A stretch of 64,000 nucleotides of DNA. Source: Todiramphus chloris collaris. Lineage: Eukaryota > Chordata > Aves > Coraciiformes > Alcedinidae. Positions 1 through 13,400 of the stretch are shown one piece after another. The stretch is from NCBI GenBank assembly GCA_025345505.1, contig JANVCC010000174.1, positions 3,343,797-3,407,796 of the forward strand, given 5' to 3'. The position numbers and the translations under genes were made by a program. The notes under the pieces were generated by a model that saw only the letters and a list, made by a program, of their open reading frames with translations, was not told where the DNA came from and ran no database searches. Positions within the stretch are counted from its first letter, which is position 1. Every line of letters begins with the position of its first letter.

Positions 1-860
1 GAAACCTTTTTTTCTCTCCCTTTCTAATCTTCCGGTTATCGTCTTGGGTGCTTTTGGCTGCATTAGATAAACAACTCTTGGGAGGAAGTGTGATTTCAGA
101 GTTTCCTTTGGAAAGTACCCAGCAACCTTTGGACTTTCAATGGTTCCACTTCGAAACGTTGTGCTTATTGTAGCTGGGTTTAGTTTCTCCACTGCCTTTA
201 GTGGCTTCTGTTTAGGTGTTTGTCTTCAGTTACTGATTTCATTTATATTTGATGGAGACAGCGCACTGCTGGAGTGCAGTTTATTGCTCAGGGATGTGAG
301 TGACCTCACTCAGAGAAGTCCTACCCGTACAGTGCCTCTGTCCCCTATTTCAAACACATAAACAAGACCTTGAGGTCCCCTTCTAACCGCAGCGAGTGGT
401 TGTTTCCCTCTGCAGTCTGCCTGCAGAGCAGCTTTAGGGTGCTGTAAATTCACCCAACAGTTTGCACCCAGCCCTCCCACTTGTGCATGAAGGTCAGCTA
501 AGCTACAGAAGTGTGGGTGGGAAGGTGCTGATTCACTTGCTGTTCCCAGCCTTAGCCAAAGCTACAGCCTTCTATGGAGCTGTTTCTGGGGGGTGGGGGG
601 AACTGCTACCTCTGTTATTTCAGTATTGTCACCTTGTGATGATTTTAATGCCAGTTAATGACTTATTCTTACAGCAACACTGCTTTCCATCTAGCTAGAC
701 CAAGCACAGACCTCTGAACATATTTCACCAGACTCAACATCACACAGTTCTGCAGCTTTAGCTCTTACCCCCCTGAAATAAGACTTGAGAACCTTCTGAG
801 GTAACGGATGGCTTAAGACCTTTCTCCCATGTTGGATATCCCTGCACTCCAGCAGAAATC
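1..860. other. Upstream spacer / possible 5' region of the GPCR
   Basis: I see no coding exon that matches a known family here. The open frames on both strands are short and carry no conserved motif. Several pyrimidine-rich stretches end in CAG (for example near 617-618), so a non-coding 5' exon of the downstream receptor could lie here. The sequence alone does not settle this. Confidence 0.4.
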
Positions 861-1922
861 ATGGCAAACATTTCCTGGACAGGAGGAGTCTCCAATGAGA
901 CAGCTGCCAATGCCAGCTCACAGCTCAGTTTGGAAGCAGAGTTCCAGTATTCCTTGTTTACTGTCATCTACAGCATTGTCTTTGTGCTGGGGCTGATAGA
1001 AAATGTCTTGGCTCTGTACCTCCTGTCCTGCAAAGTGAAGCACACTTCTCATTCCTACGTGTACATGATCAATCTGGCTCTGGTAGACACTTTGTTTGTT
1101 TGCGTGTTGCCGTTTAAGATTCATTACCACCTGCATCGGAACAACTGGATCTTTGGTGACATGGCTTGTAGGGTAACTGGGACCTTGTACTACATCAACA
1201 TTTACCTCAGCATTGCCTTTTTCACCTGCATTTGTGTCGATCGTTACATTGCAGCGCTGCACCCCTTCACATACATCCAGGTCAGAGCCATCCATTATGT
1301 GGTGGTGGTCGCAGTCCTTTGGGTGGTCGCTCTAAGTGTCACGGTTCCACTCATCCTTGGAGGTCCCCTCCACAACAGCGGCGTGAGGAACACAACAGCA
1401 TGTTTTGAGAACTTTGCCAAGAGCAGCTGGACGTACCGCATGGCACCTTACAACATCCTGGCCTTAGTTTTTGGGTTTGTGATCCCATTTTCCATCATTC
1501 TGATCAGCTACCCTCTCATCGCAAGGAAGATCTCCCAGATCAAACACGGCATTCGCAAGAGGAAGGCCCTGAGGACAATCTACATCATCTTGGTCATTTG
1601 TACCTTGTGCTTTCTCCCGTATCACCTCACCCACCTGCTCCACTTCCTAATGAGAGTCCAGGTCATCCAGGACAACTCCTTTACCAACCTGATCTACAAA
1701 ATGCGCAGGGTCACCCTGGCCCTGGTGAGCTTCAACTGCTGCCTTAACCCGCTCTTGTACTACTTCACCTCTTCCAGCAAGCAGTGGCTCTTCAACTTCA
1801 AGCTCAGATTCAGGTCTAAAGTGGTGTACACCATCTGTGACCAGAAATTCAGGGAGTCCTCTGGGGTTTATAAACTACAACAGAGACCTGGAAATAAAGA
1901 ACAGCGAGACGGAATCAACTGA
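861..1922 (+). CDS. Class A rhodopsin-like GPCR, PAF-receptor/P2Y-like, single exon
   Basis: This is an uninterrupted 353-codon frame for a seven-transmembrane receptor of the plasma membrane. The start has a strong Kozak context (A at -3, G at +4). The N-terminus carries potential N-glycosylation sites at N3, N12 and N17 and no obvious signal peptide. Class A landmarks are in place: N48 (position 1.50), D76 in NLALVD (2.50), C103 at the top of TM3 paired with C181 in the second extracellular loop, DRY at 127-129, FLPYH at 251-255 (the P2Y-type form of CWxP with F for W), and NPLLY at 296-300. The segment EFQYSLFTVIYSIVFVLG at 27-44 resembles the start of TM1 in platelet-activating factor receptor. 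The rest is closer to the broad P2Y/lysophospholipid cluster, and NPLLY differs from the DPxxY of PAFR. The ligand cannot be inferred; coupling is probably to Gi or Gq. It lies tail-to-tail with INTS11. The receptor class is near certain. The subfamily is a recollection-based guess, so no symbol is given. Confidence 0.93.
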   Translation: MANISWTGGVSNETAANASSQLSLEAEFQYSLFTVIYSIVFVLGLIENVLALYLLSCKVKHTSHSYVYMINLALVDTLFVCVLPFKIHYHLHRNNWIFGDMACRVTGTLYYINIYLSIAFFTCICVDRYIAALHPFTYIQVRAIHYVVVVAVLWVVALSVTVPLILGGPLHNSGVRNTTACFENFAKSSWTYRMAPYNILALVFGFVIPFSIILISYPLIARKISQIKHGIRKRKALRTIYIILVICTLCFLPYHLTHLLHFLMRVQVIQDNSFTNLIYKMRRVTLALVSFNCCLNPLLYYFTSSSKQWLFNFKLRFRSKVVYTICDQKFRESSGVYKLQQRPGNKEQRDGIN

Positions 1923-4344
1923 TCCTCTGAAAGTAAGCGCAGTATTCATCTTTCCAACTCTTTCTGTGAAAACAAACCTGTGAAACTATCAGACAGTGGC
2001 TGGTTTACATCATGGCAACACCAGGGGGAAGTTCCAAACAGTTGTGTGTATTTATTAGTCACCTAGGACAGCACGTGGGGAAACATGCTGCTTTCACGTG
2101 CATCCATGTTTCGGCCTCTTTTTGTTTAACTGGTTGGTGGGAGAGCTGCTCTGGAAAGCAGGACAGCACAGGCAAGGGTTACTTGGAAGAAATGAGCCTC
2201 CAAATTGACACTGAGTGAAAGAGAGGGGGTCAGGGCAGCCCTGTCTGGCTCTTCCCTAGTTTGGAGGGAGGTTGTATTTTCTCCCTGGGGTACCCTGTAG
2301 CCAGCTGGGTTCACAAGCTGCTTTCTGCCCACATTCCACAGCCAAATAAGGGCTTCCCATCCCTCCCTGGGAATCAATTGATGGGTGTCCTGAGAAGAAT
2401 TTCAGCCCAGGGTTTCTAGCATTGTGTGCTTGTGGATTCAAGCTGGACATCTACTAATGCAAGTTTAGATGAGAGCAGCTCCAGGGATTTAGCAGTCAGT
2501 TAACCCTGTACAGGACCAGTGGTAAACAAGCTCCTCTGGCCACACAGTCACGGGGGAAGTTACTGTAGGAGCTGGCACTTCTTACACTCTGCAGCCCTGT
2601 TCAGGTGTCAGAGCTCTCTTCTCAGCCACCTTCTGTGGTATTGTGTTTTTTATCTGACCTGTTTCATCTCTTCTTTTAACAGAGCTACACCGCTTCTGAG
2701 AATTGCTGAGTTTTCCACCCTGTGAAGCATGAGTCTTTGGAGACTACCTATCATTTATGGGTTATCAGTCACCAGAAAACCTGTGGCCTGGCTGACAAAT
2801 GCTTCAAAGCCAATGGTTTGCTTGAGAGGATGTGATTTTTGGTAACAGATATAGAGACTCACTGTGCTGTTCCTTCCCACACCACCCTCAAACCACAGAA
2901 GTGCATGAAGGATGTTGGTCTGGAGGCACAAAACTGCCAAGCAGCTAGAGGAGGTGGGAGGTTGTGATGGGGCTGGTTGAGCAGGGACCAAGGTGTGCCT
3001 GCTGGCACCAGTGTTGAGAAAGCAGAGTTTCCACTGCCCAAGGCACAAACCAGAAGGTGAAAGCCCTGCTTAGAGCTGGCACACTGCACAGGGGTTGGGG
3101 TTCCTGTGTTATGCTGTGCTATGGGACTGAGAACAAGAACTGTCATCGACCTTACAGGAGGGAGTGGTTTGGGGAGAGAAATGATTGTATGTCTTTGTAG
3201 GCTGTAGTCATCTTTCTTTGCACAACACTGGATGTTGCAGCTTCCACCCATATTCAGCCCGTTTTTGGACGGCAGCTAATGCCAGTCTAGTCTGGTTAAG
3301 GACTGGAGGTAAGAGGTTTGGGAGATAAGCAGCAGGGGTGTAGCAGTATGCTGGGGTCTGGGTTTGTGGAAAAAAAAAAAACCCCAAAACAATGTTTCAT
3401 GATTGTAAGCCAGGGTCTGGAACCTGGGAGAGTGTATTGACCAGTTAAAGCCAATCAATAAACCACTTTAGCAACCCAAGATGTTTGCAGCAAGCAAATC
3501 ACCACCTGCAATTATTCCACTAGAGCTGAAGCTTTGCAATAGCTGCCTTCTGTGGTGCAGTCTCATCTTTGTTAGGATGGGCCTGGCTTGCACTAGAGTT
3601 CTTGCTACATGAAGGTTGAAACCTGTTGAACAGACACCCGTTAGTAATGGTGGGTCAGCCACTGACCTCTGCTTTTCTCCATTTTGCTTTTAGCTTAGGG
3701 GAATTTTTAAATAGCAGTGAGAAAAACTGCACAAAGTTTTCCAAAATACTGAAAATGATTCCTGTGTTCCTCTGCCTGACTGGGCTGGGTACGACGAGTG
3801 CAAACCCTCACACTTGTAAAAGGGAGATGAGGAGAGAACCCCCGAGGGACTTTTAGAACAAATTAAACTTTTACCTTTCATAAGCAGCTGCTATTTTTGT
3901 CCCACTTACAGGTTATGGAAAAAATTCCCAGTGCTGGAGGCACTACTGTTTTCCACCAAGCACAGTTTTTATGTTTTGGACTAAGGAAAAAAATTAGAGA
4001 CTTCATCCAGGAGCTCAGCTTTCTGACAGCCTTGTCAGCTGTCACTGAGGGAAGTCTGAGCAATTAAGAAAGTTATGCTGCTGGGTAAATAGCACATAAA
4101 GGGCTTTATACTCCTGCCTCCATTATACTTCTACTTTGCTCCTTGTTTCACTCAGCACTGCTGAGGTTTTGAGGGGAATGAGCTGTGGGAGGGGAAGAAC
4201 ACTAAATATCTCTTACCTTACTGTGTAAGCAACTCACAGCTTGTTCCTCAGGACTCGTACTGGGCTGTAACAACTCACTGGAGAGGGTTCCTGGGGGGGG
4301 CAGATGGCAGTACTGGAACAGTACACACTGTCACTGCACAAACA
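1923..4344 (+). other. GPCR 3' UTR and intergenic spacer
   Basis: No coding exon is recognised between the receptor stop and the INTS11 3' end. Plus-strand AATAAA hexamers at 3457-3462 and at 4394-4399 could end the receptor transcript. Only short homopolymer A runs (such as the one near 3369-3381) stand out otherwise. Confidence 0.45.
3457..3462 (+). terminator. Candidate poly(A) signal for the GPCR
   Basis: A canonical AATAAA lies about 1.5 kb after the receptor stop codon on its strand. A second AATAAA at 4394-4399 would give a longer 3' UTR reaching past the INTS11 poly(A) signal. Which is used cannot be read from sequence. Confidence 0.4.
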
Positions 4345-4355
4345 CTGTCATTCCT

Positions 4356-4361
4356 TTTATT
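4356..4361 (-). terminator. INTS11: INTS11 poly(A) signal
   Basis: TTTATT on the plus strand reads AATAAA on the minus strand, about 85 nt past the INTS11 stop codon (4445-4447). This gives a short 3' UTR typical of a housekeeping gene. Confidence 0.7.
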
Positions 4362-4444
4362 AAAACAAAACAAAACTTTGACAATGTAAACAAAATAAAA
4401 CGTAAATCTCTCTCTGAAACGCCCTGTGCCTGCTGCTGTGGTGC

Positions 4445-7400
4445 TCACGATGTACTCGGTGGCAGCCCTTTTTTCAGGAGGGATGTGAGATAGCTGCCCA
4501 GCTCTTCATCCTAGAGAGAAGAAAGAGAAACTAATGAAAGCAGTCTTCTGCTTGACTTTCCCAGTTGGGGCAGCAAATTCAGCTCTGCTATGGATGAATA
4601 GGCTGAAATAATTCCTGGGACCAGCACCATCTAATGTTAGCAGTGTTAAAAAAAGGATTAGCACAAATGCATTTCTGGGTGTTCATTCACAATATCAGTG
4701 TAAAACACACCTGGCAAGGCAGGTGTCTGGACCTGACGTGCCTCTCTGGTGGAAAATGACCCTTTTTTTCTTGAAAGCAAAGAATAAAAACAACGTGCTT
4801 GTTTTGCTTTGCTCTCAAGAAGGCATTTCCTTGCTGTAGAAAAAGCATTTAAAAATACAGCCATTATTATACTTTTGAAAGGAAGAAAACACAATGACTG
4901 AGTCTAATCTGCCCCCTTTGGTGTTTACCAGCTTTCTGCTTGCTGTTTGAATTTTTACACCTAAGAAATACAATATACAAAACACCTCCAACGCTCTGCA
5001 CGGCAGCAGCGACACAGCTTAAGAGTTAGAAGCTGGATACAACAGTGTCCTCAAAACACAGATATAACTGTAATTAACTGTAATTGTGCTAAGTGTAATT
5101 ACTCCAGATCAGTTGCCTCTGAGACCTTCAGTGGTCTCAGAGAAAACAGGCTGGTAGAGCTCCTGTAAAATAATGTGTACTAAATCTAAAATATTAAAGA
5201 AAACAGCAGGGACTCGCCTCATCCTCTTGCAGTCAAACTGTTTCAAAAGGAGTGAGGGAGACTCACAGTAGCAACACACGCTGGAGGAAGGTTTTGGACT
5301 CCAACAAGTTGAGATCAGAGTGGGTTGTAAAGTATGTCTTTGAGTATTCCTACCTGGTAAGTCCAGGATACGAGCAGAACTTTGGTTCCTTGATCCTCTG
5401 AGTGCGCTGTGGCTTGGATAAGAATGGACTCCACTGTTATAGAACCATCAGGGAGATGCTGCACTGAATAATCCTTCAGGACCCTGGTAAGAGAGAAGAT
5501 AGATGAGCATACAGCTGATGGGTGGGTCACCTCCTGTATTTCTGAATCCCAAGGATGTTGTTACTCCTTTAGCTGTGTGTCCAAGCCAGCACCCACTGCC
5601 TAAGGAAGGGAGAATGGGGCTGATTCATAGCTTTCTTATTTTGGTGCTTAAAGCAATCATCTAGGATTTCCTACAGAACTGATTTCTGGTTTTCATGCTA
5701 GCTAGAGGTCATCTGAGCAAAGGACCACTCACAAAGTTGACCAGCTGCCTCTAGGAAGAAACCAGACTTTAAGGTTCATCTGCTGCTATTTTTTGAATAG
5801 CTTTAAGTGGCTTGATCCTGTGCTTGAAATTCCCACTCCAAACAATTGTACTAACCAGCCAGAAGTGGTAGTGACAGCAGCAAAGCAACAGGGACAGTGA
5901 TTGCAGGTGGACTGCACTAGCCTGGCAAAGACCACAAGCTTGCAGGGCGCATGCCAGTCTCTGCTGCTGTGGTGAAACCACTGCCCTGGTTACATTAGCT
6001 GTAGATTAAATCTAGAGCAGCTACATCTTCTGGGCTGCAGAGAATCCTCTCTGGATTGCACTGGAAGGCCAGAAAGGAGAGGCCACTTGTACCACCTATA
6101 CAAAGGATAAGCTCAAATCCCTCCCTAGGGGATTAAAACCAAACACAGCCCGGCGTGGCCTCACCCCTTGAGGTGGTTGTACACACGGAGCACTGTCTCG
6201 TGCTCCTTCCGCGGATCCTGAACGTGAACGCGGCAGGTGAAACGCAGCTGGTGTTCCGCCAGGCCCAGCTCCTTCAGAGCCTGCTCGGGAGACACCAGCC
6301 GGAAGCTCTGCAGAGGAAAAAAAACACAAATCCATCGTGAGCTTAGTACTTGAAGTTTTATTCCTCCTCCCTGGGCAGCTGCACGCAGGTACGTGTTCAT
6401 CACTGTGAAAGTCCAGCAGGTAAGATCAGCCCTTCTCTGTCTCTGAAACATCTCATCTGTGAGCGGTCAGGAGACTGACCGGTACAAATTCCACCACCAC
6501 AACACCCTGCTCATGAATAGCAAGGTACTAAGTCTGAAGCTGTGGGGCTAATGAAGACTGACTCAAGATAACTGATGAGATAAAGAATCTGTCTTACAGA
6601 TCAACCTCCCCAGGTATGGTGTTGCTGGGCTCCTTCCAAGAAACTAGGACTGTTTACCTTGATTTTAGTTCCTTGTTCACCCAGAACTCATGTAAAAATG
6701 ACAACGAGACACTCATACGAGTGTCTGTGTGCACAAGACAAACACCAGACTTTTCTTACTTACGTTATCCTTCATAATTAATGTGCCATGCATTAGCTGG
6801 GGCTTCTTGACATCCGGTAAGAGACCTAAGGCAAGGCCAATGGAAGAGAGAGATGATGTAGTTAACCAGGATGCACTTAACTTCTCATGAGACAACTGCT
6901 CTAGGACGTAACAGATTGGTTTTCTGAGTCCCTGCTGAGGTTCAGGGACTTAAGATTTTACATCTTTGTTCTCCTGTCCATTAAAGCACATGGTGCTTAA
7001 ACCATTAGCAGGACTCTAGACACATAAGGAGCCATGCTCAGTAACACAGAACAGCTGCCTCTCTTCCCATGTCCCTTCCTGATGTGAGAGATTTTAGATT
7101 TTGCTTAAACTGTGTTTATAAAAGTAACGCCAGCTAGTAAGAGCATGGATTTTGTTTTCACATTGAACAAGCAGTAAGTAGCAAACAAGGTGATGTGTTT
7201 TTTAAACATTACTGAATATACATTCACATACAATGAAGTGGCAGCAGCCACTTCATTTCCCTCCCAACCAGTAAATGCCACCACTTCTACAAACGGCCGC
7301 ACTACACTGTTCCCAACTACTATACAACAAATTCTTGGTTGAAAGCGTGTCACCTATTGCTGTTTCTCTCTTCAAGAGTCCCAGGGATATGTCCACTGGA

Positions 7401-7461
7401 ATGCTGGGGTTGGTGAATATTGTCGTGGTCTCTCCGTTTGCAGGCATGTAGCAGTTGACAT
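4445..7461 (-). other. INTS11: INTS11 C-terminal INTS9-binding region (exons 13-17)
   Basis: These exons encode residues 432-600, which in the family form the C-terminal domains that pair with INTS9. At the exon 12/13 junction the split codon (C plus AT) gives His before VNCYMP, where human has Arg by my recollection. The last exon starts [15 protein letters not shown]. No indel relative to the human length is needed. Confidence 0.85.
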
Positions 7462-10400
7462 CTGCAAGGGGAGCAGCCTGTGTCAGGGTGACTGTGACAG
7501 CAAACCCAGGCTCCTTTCACCCGCCAGCAGAACCCATGTCCCAGTTCAGGGACTCAAACCAGGACAATCCAGTGTCCCCGGAGCAGGGGCTGTGCTGAAT
7601 TTGGCAGAAGCCTGTTGCAGCTGTTCCAAGTGAAGTTTAATAGGGATCTGTTGCATTTGAAAGAGGCTGAAAAGCAGAGCTGCTGCTCAGGCTCAACCTT
7701 ACCAGAGCCACCCACACCCCCATGGGGCAACACCGACCGGCCCAGCTACCCTTAACTCCTTGTGAGGGGTAAAAAGGTACCAGGCTGCAACAGAGCTGCC
7801 TGCAAAGAAAGCTGCCTCTGCTTCTTTTAGGAGTCTAAACAAATACAAATTATCAGCAAGTGCTGAACTATAACAATACAAACAAAACGGACCAACTCTT
7901 AACTTTCAAGTCCAAATGGGCATTAAAATTAAATGGGCTTAACATGTTAAGTAAGAGAAGTTACAGATACTGCTGTCTTGAGGGTGACTGGTCCTGTAAA
8001 CGACACGATGCCCAACTCTGTACTGAGGTCCAGTGGATTAGGTATGTGAACTTTAATGCCTCCCTCCCTTCTACCTCCATTCTTTCTTTGGTACAAACAC
8101 AGACTTACGAAATTCCTGTTCTATTTTCTGCTTCAGAAACTCCATTTTCTTTGCTTCACCATGGACCAGGAGAACGTTTCGTGGCTCAGCCTGGCGAATC
8201 AGCTGCATTATCCCCTTGGCATCCGCGTGGGCGCTGAAGGACATGTACTCCACCTGCATCTTTACCTCCAGCTGCAGAGGGGCAGAAAGCACAGGCACTG
8301 TGAATCAGGAACTGCTTTGGCTCCCTACAGCCTGGACACCACACTCAAGGCAGACCCAGAGTCCTTTTTGAAGGAAGAAGCAAAGCGCCCATACTGGAAA
8401 ATGAGGTTGGAGAGAGAGCTGCCTAAAAAAATGTATCCTTTTTACCTGTCTGATTAATAGGGCTCCGTTACTCAACATTATAAATATGCCTCTGACAAAG
8501 CCTCGTGGCAGAAAAAGAGGCTGTTGCCAATAAGAGGACAAAAACCCTAACCCAATTCTAGCAAAAACGCTCCTTGGGTATTTTCCATCTTTTACGTGGC
8601 ATATTCCCATTACAAGTTCCTGGTGGCCAGCACCTGGAGTTCTGAAGAACTTCCCCTAAATGATTCTCTTTGAAAATAAAACTTACTATTTGTCTTCCTT
8701 CCATTTCCAGCTTGCGCTGTCCACTCAGAATCTTGTGGCCTACAGTTCCCTGCACACAGTAGCCAGGCATGATGACCTGAGGAGGAAACCAGAAAAATCT
8801 CCAAGCTCTGCACACAGAGCTGTTGGTAACACAAAAATAGCCACGAATGCATAACGCTGATGTAAGTTTGTGTCCTTCCCACCTTCCATACCCACCCCTC
8901 ACTGGAAAGCTGCTGGCTTTGCTCTGCAGCTTGTGAACACCCAACCCTCCAGAACAGACATGAAAACGAAGCTAGAAAGCAAACTGCTAAAATCTCTACA
9001 CCACTAAATAATATTTATTATATTTATATAATCTTATATATTATTATATTTATATTATATTTATTACATCCACCATATAAATAATATTTAGTGCTAGTTG
9101 CAAACATCTTTGAAGCAGCTTCCAATTAAGAAAAGCACTTTGAAAAGAAAATCTCTCTCAGTGTCTGAGACGTGAACCTCCTCTGCTTGCCCTGCCTCAC
9201 ACAGCAAAGAAAATTCAGAGCCTGAAAGAGCTCTGCCTTGGCTTGGTTCATGAGAGGACTCAGGAAAAGCTTTGCCACAACCTCTGCTGAGCTGACTGTA
9301 CCAGTGCCACTGTCACGTTAGCACAACACACTGCTCAAGGACACAGAATTCCTTACCATGTTCTTTTCATTCCCTGCCCATTTCTTGAAGATCTGAAGGG
9401 ACTGTCCTGCGTGAAGCATGCCAGGGGTCGCAAACACAACCTACAATTACAGGGCTTCATTTAATCTTAATTTTTTAACTTTACTTACAATATATAAATA
9501 CTCTAGAACATTGGAGAGCATCTACTAATACACGTTACAGCATTCTTACCACACCAAAACTCTAACGGGGATTTTTGATGTTTTATTTTTCCCACCTTGT
9601 CTAATTTTCATGTAAATTGAACTACTGGTTTAGGAGACTTCTGTGAGCAGCCACAGTGTCTGATAAAGACTTCAAACGGTTCTATGATGGCACTGTCAGG
9701 CTCAACAGATTGCTCTTTTCAGCTACTGCCCAATAAACCAGTCAAGAAATAAAATCAGCAGTAAGAGATTGTGTTGTAAAAGGTCTGTCGCCTCACAAGT
9801 CAAAAGAAAAACGTTAATCAGGTGTAAAAGTTGAAAATTAACTTGTGAAAATTAATTAGGGGCAGAGATATAGATGATATGAACATGCAATCAGGTTCTT
9901 TTGATTTTTTTCACCTTTACTGAAATAAAGGTAGAAAGATCTTTAATAGTTACACAGCTAAAAGCATTCAGGTGGCCTGGCCACAGAATGGTTTTAGACG
10001 GGATGCTGATGGCGTGGAGGAACCTTAGCTTTTGAAGGCTTCCTGTTTGCCTTAGCCAAGAAGAGGGTGGTATGAAAACAGCTCCCTGCAGCTCAGGGTG
10101 CTCTGTTACACTAACGCCCACCTACCATGGGGCCTGGGTTGTCAGCGAAGGCCCGGTCGAACGCTTTGATGTGTTTGAACTCAAACATGTTCCTCTGCAC
10201 AAACGTCTTCCGAATTTTCTGGTTAGTCCAGGTGATGAAGAGCTTGTAATAATGATTGGCCTTCTCCGTCAGTCCCGTGGAAAAATAAATTGGAGCCTTC
10301 AAATTCATTCTTTCCCTGTAGAGAGAAGTGTTCCAGATTGCTGTGAGGGCCAAATTAGGATCCTGGCTCTCTGTGCTCCAAGTCCACAGACGTCCCTAAA

Positions 10401-13400
10401 GACTTTGTGTGCATACCCCCCTCTCAAGGAGCTATAAATCAGGATTATGGCAATGCCACATCGCTATGCATTAGCTCACTACAAAGCAGGCTTCAGCCTG
10501 CTTCTTCTCACCCACTACAGACAACTTCCATTCCAAATATCAACCATTCTGCTCTGGGAAGTAATAAAAAGCGGTGTCATTTGGTAATATCAAAACCACT
10601 TCTGCACAACACTTATACCCAAGAGCAATACTTGTTCATCCCTCCTCGTCCTCCTCCCACGGAAACAGCTTTACAACAGTGGCAAAGATGCAACTGATTT
10701 TTTAAGGGACGGTGTTTAGGGGGGGAGTGGAGAACAACCCTCATAAGAAAATGGTTAGTTTACAGCTTAGAGCCAGGAACAATTAAAAATATAAGGAGAA
10801 AAGTAATTCTGCAACTGCCAGCACAGGCTGACACAAAGAGGAATACCAATTGGAATGCTTTATTACTAAAGAGACAGGAAAGAATCATAGAAACCTGCCA
10901 GGACCACGACATGAGGAGAAAAAGGAGGCTGTGCACACACAGAACAGACTGCACTCACCAGAAGGTTTCCAACAGAATGCAAAGTTCCTGGGCACGTCCA
11001 AGGGCAAAAACTGGGATAAGAACCTGCAATTGAAATGTGATTTACAGACTGAAACCCAAACAGCAGGCAAACGGCACCACGGCGTTAGCATTTGTGAACA
11101 AGGTTTGGTATGAAAGGCACCAGTATCTGAGAAGCACCTGCCAGCCTGGCTACGACCTGCTTGTACACACTGAGGGAAGTTGAAAACCAGTAACTGGACT
11201 GCCAGTCTGTTTCTTAACTTACACGACTCAGAGGACACTTCAGTATGGAAGATGCAAATCAAGCTAATTTTGCCTTTATCCTCCCAAATTGCAGGCTGAA
11301 AATGCAGCATTCCCCTTACTGTCTCATTCACTAAGTTTGGTTTTCTTCTGGCATAATGTAAGTGTTTAATATTCTGGCTTTTAAAGCCCAGATGGAGGAA
11401 GATATGAACACCTTCAGTTTCATGCAGCGGTCATGCCTCGGGTGCCCGAGTTTATTCACAGCTTTTATTAATAGCACTACAAAGCCAACAAGAGCTTCAT
11501 GGAGGAAAAACCACCTCGCTGAGATTACCAAAGCTGTACCTTCCCTCCTCGTTCTACAGTCTCATGAACTTTCTTCAAGAAGTCTCTTTCTCTGCAGCGC
11601 TTGGAATCTCTGATAGTCGTGGCATAGGTGGATTCGCTTATTAACAGATCTGGGCGACACTTATCAATCCAGGCAGCACTAAAACAAAAGGAATTTTTAA
11701 GAACCCTGTCAGATCAAGGGATGGTATCGAGCATTTCCCATCTGCAGGTCTCAAAGATGGGTGGAGACTGTCACGGTCTCTCTCTGCAGACAGGAACACT
11801 TCAAACATTGAAGTCTAATTATTATGCAGCCTTAAAAATAGATCAATATGAGTATCCAGAAAAAGATTACATTAAGGTCTAGCTGGAAGAATCAGTGTAA
11901 ATCTGTTCATTCTCATAATTTAAAATTTCATGTATCTTTCTAGTGAAGACAGTATTAAATGGTCCAGTCTGCTAACAAAGAATCAATGCTGGTAAGCCCT
12001 TAGTATTAGTAGAAGTTGTGCTAAAATCTTCCTGTCAGAAATATATCCTCAGCCTCCTACTTACCCTAAATGTCTGTCTGGAGTCATGTTGTAATCGCCC
12101 TAATGGAAGAAGAGAAATCCATTAATATCCTCAAGGTAACAGGACAGGCCACTAAAAGCAGATGTAGGGCATCTATACGTGCGGCTGCGCGGACTTACAG
12201 TGTACACGACCGACTCGCAGCCAACCTTGATCTGGAACATGGCTGCTCCCAGCACATGCCCCGCGTAGTACGCCTTGATCTCCAGCTCCTCATCCACCTG
12301 CACCAACAGCCAAACCCTGCGTTAGCACCCATGTTTTAAACACCTAAAATTGCTCTGCCTCCTACAACAATTGGGTTGCTCTGATCCCAGGGTCTGTGGA
12401 AACGATCCTTTACCTGAACTGTCTGGTGCAGATGCACAGCAACCACTTTTTTCATACAGTCTTTAATCATTTGGGACGTGAAGAAGTTAATTTCTCCTTT
12501 CTTATCTACAGTGATTTTCCTATAGTCCTCCAGGAGGATGGGACAGATGGCCTTGGTAGGGTGCGTCATGTAAATGGGCCCATCGTAACCAACCATCTCG
12601 CTGAAATACGGCAAAGCTCCACAGTGGTCCAAGTGAAAGTGGCTGCAAAAAAGACACAAAGGGTTAAGGAGATGCTGCGCGGGAAATTTGGCTTCCCTGC
12701 TTCTCAGGTTTTGCTTCAGACCTTTAAAGCACTGCACGAGGCAAGGGAACTAGCCAAGACACAACCGACGAACTCCCAACACATCTGGGGTGCCACGAAC
12801 AGTACACGAAGCTTTCCCGTTTCCCATCCGAGCTCTGACAGGGAAGGGAGCTTCCTCACCTGATGATCACGCAGTCCAGAAAGTCAGTCAGCCTTCCATT
12901 CTGAGTGATGTAAGAGAAGTCAGGAAAGCGCCTCTGCAAAGACACGAAAAACCAGGCTGCCCAGCAGGAAACAAAGCCGGGGGGATGTCTCAACACGCAC
13001 CGAGAGGAATGAGGAACAGGAGCCCTGCTGGGAAAGCCCAGGCAGATGCGCCCTGAAAGCATCAGCACGCACGTTGAGGCTCCTCCACCGTACTCACGTC
13101 ATCGTTGTAGCCCATGTGCATCCCGCAGTCGAGCATCACGTTCTTCCCAGCGATAGACACGAGGATGCAGCTGCGCCCCACGTCCTGCCCGGCTCCTGCA
13201 CCCCAGCGAAAGACAGACCGGTTAAGGCACCTCTGGGAACATTTACAAACGCTTCCAAAGAGAAGCCTGCAAAGGTCCGAACAAACTTTCTAGCCCTTTT
13301 CTGATGCAGGTAACGACTGAATCCTTCCTTCCCGGGGACCTTTAGCAGTGCTAAGTGAACCAATACCCAGCAACACCGTCCAATACCACGGCGCCCTTGC

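Noticed and set aside
918..1295. 125-codon minus-strand frame over the GPCR
   Set aside because: It is antisense to the receptor, with no motif and no independent signals.
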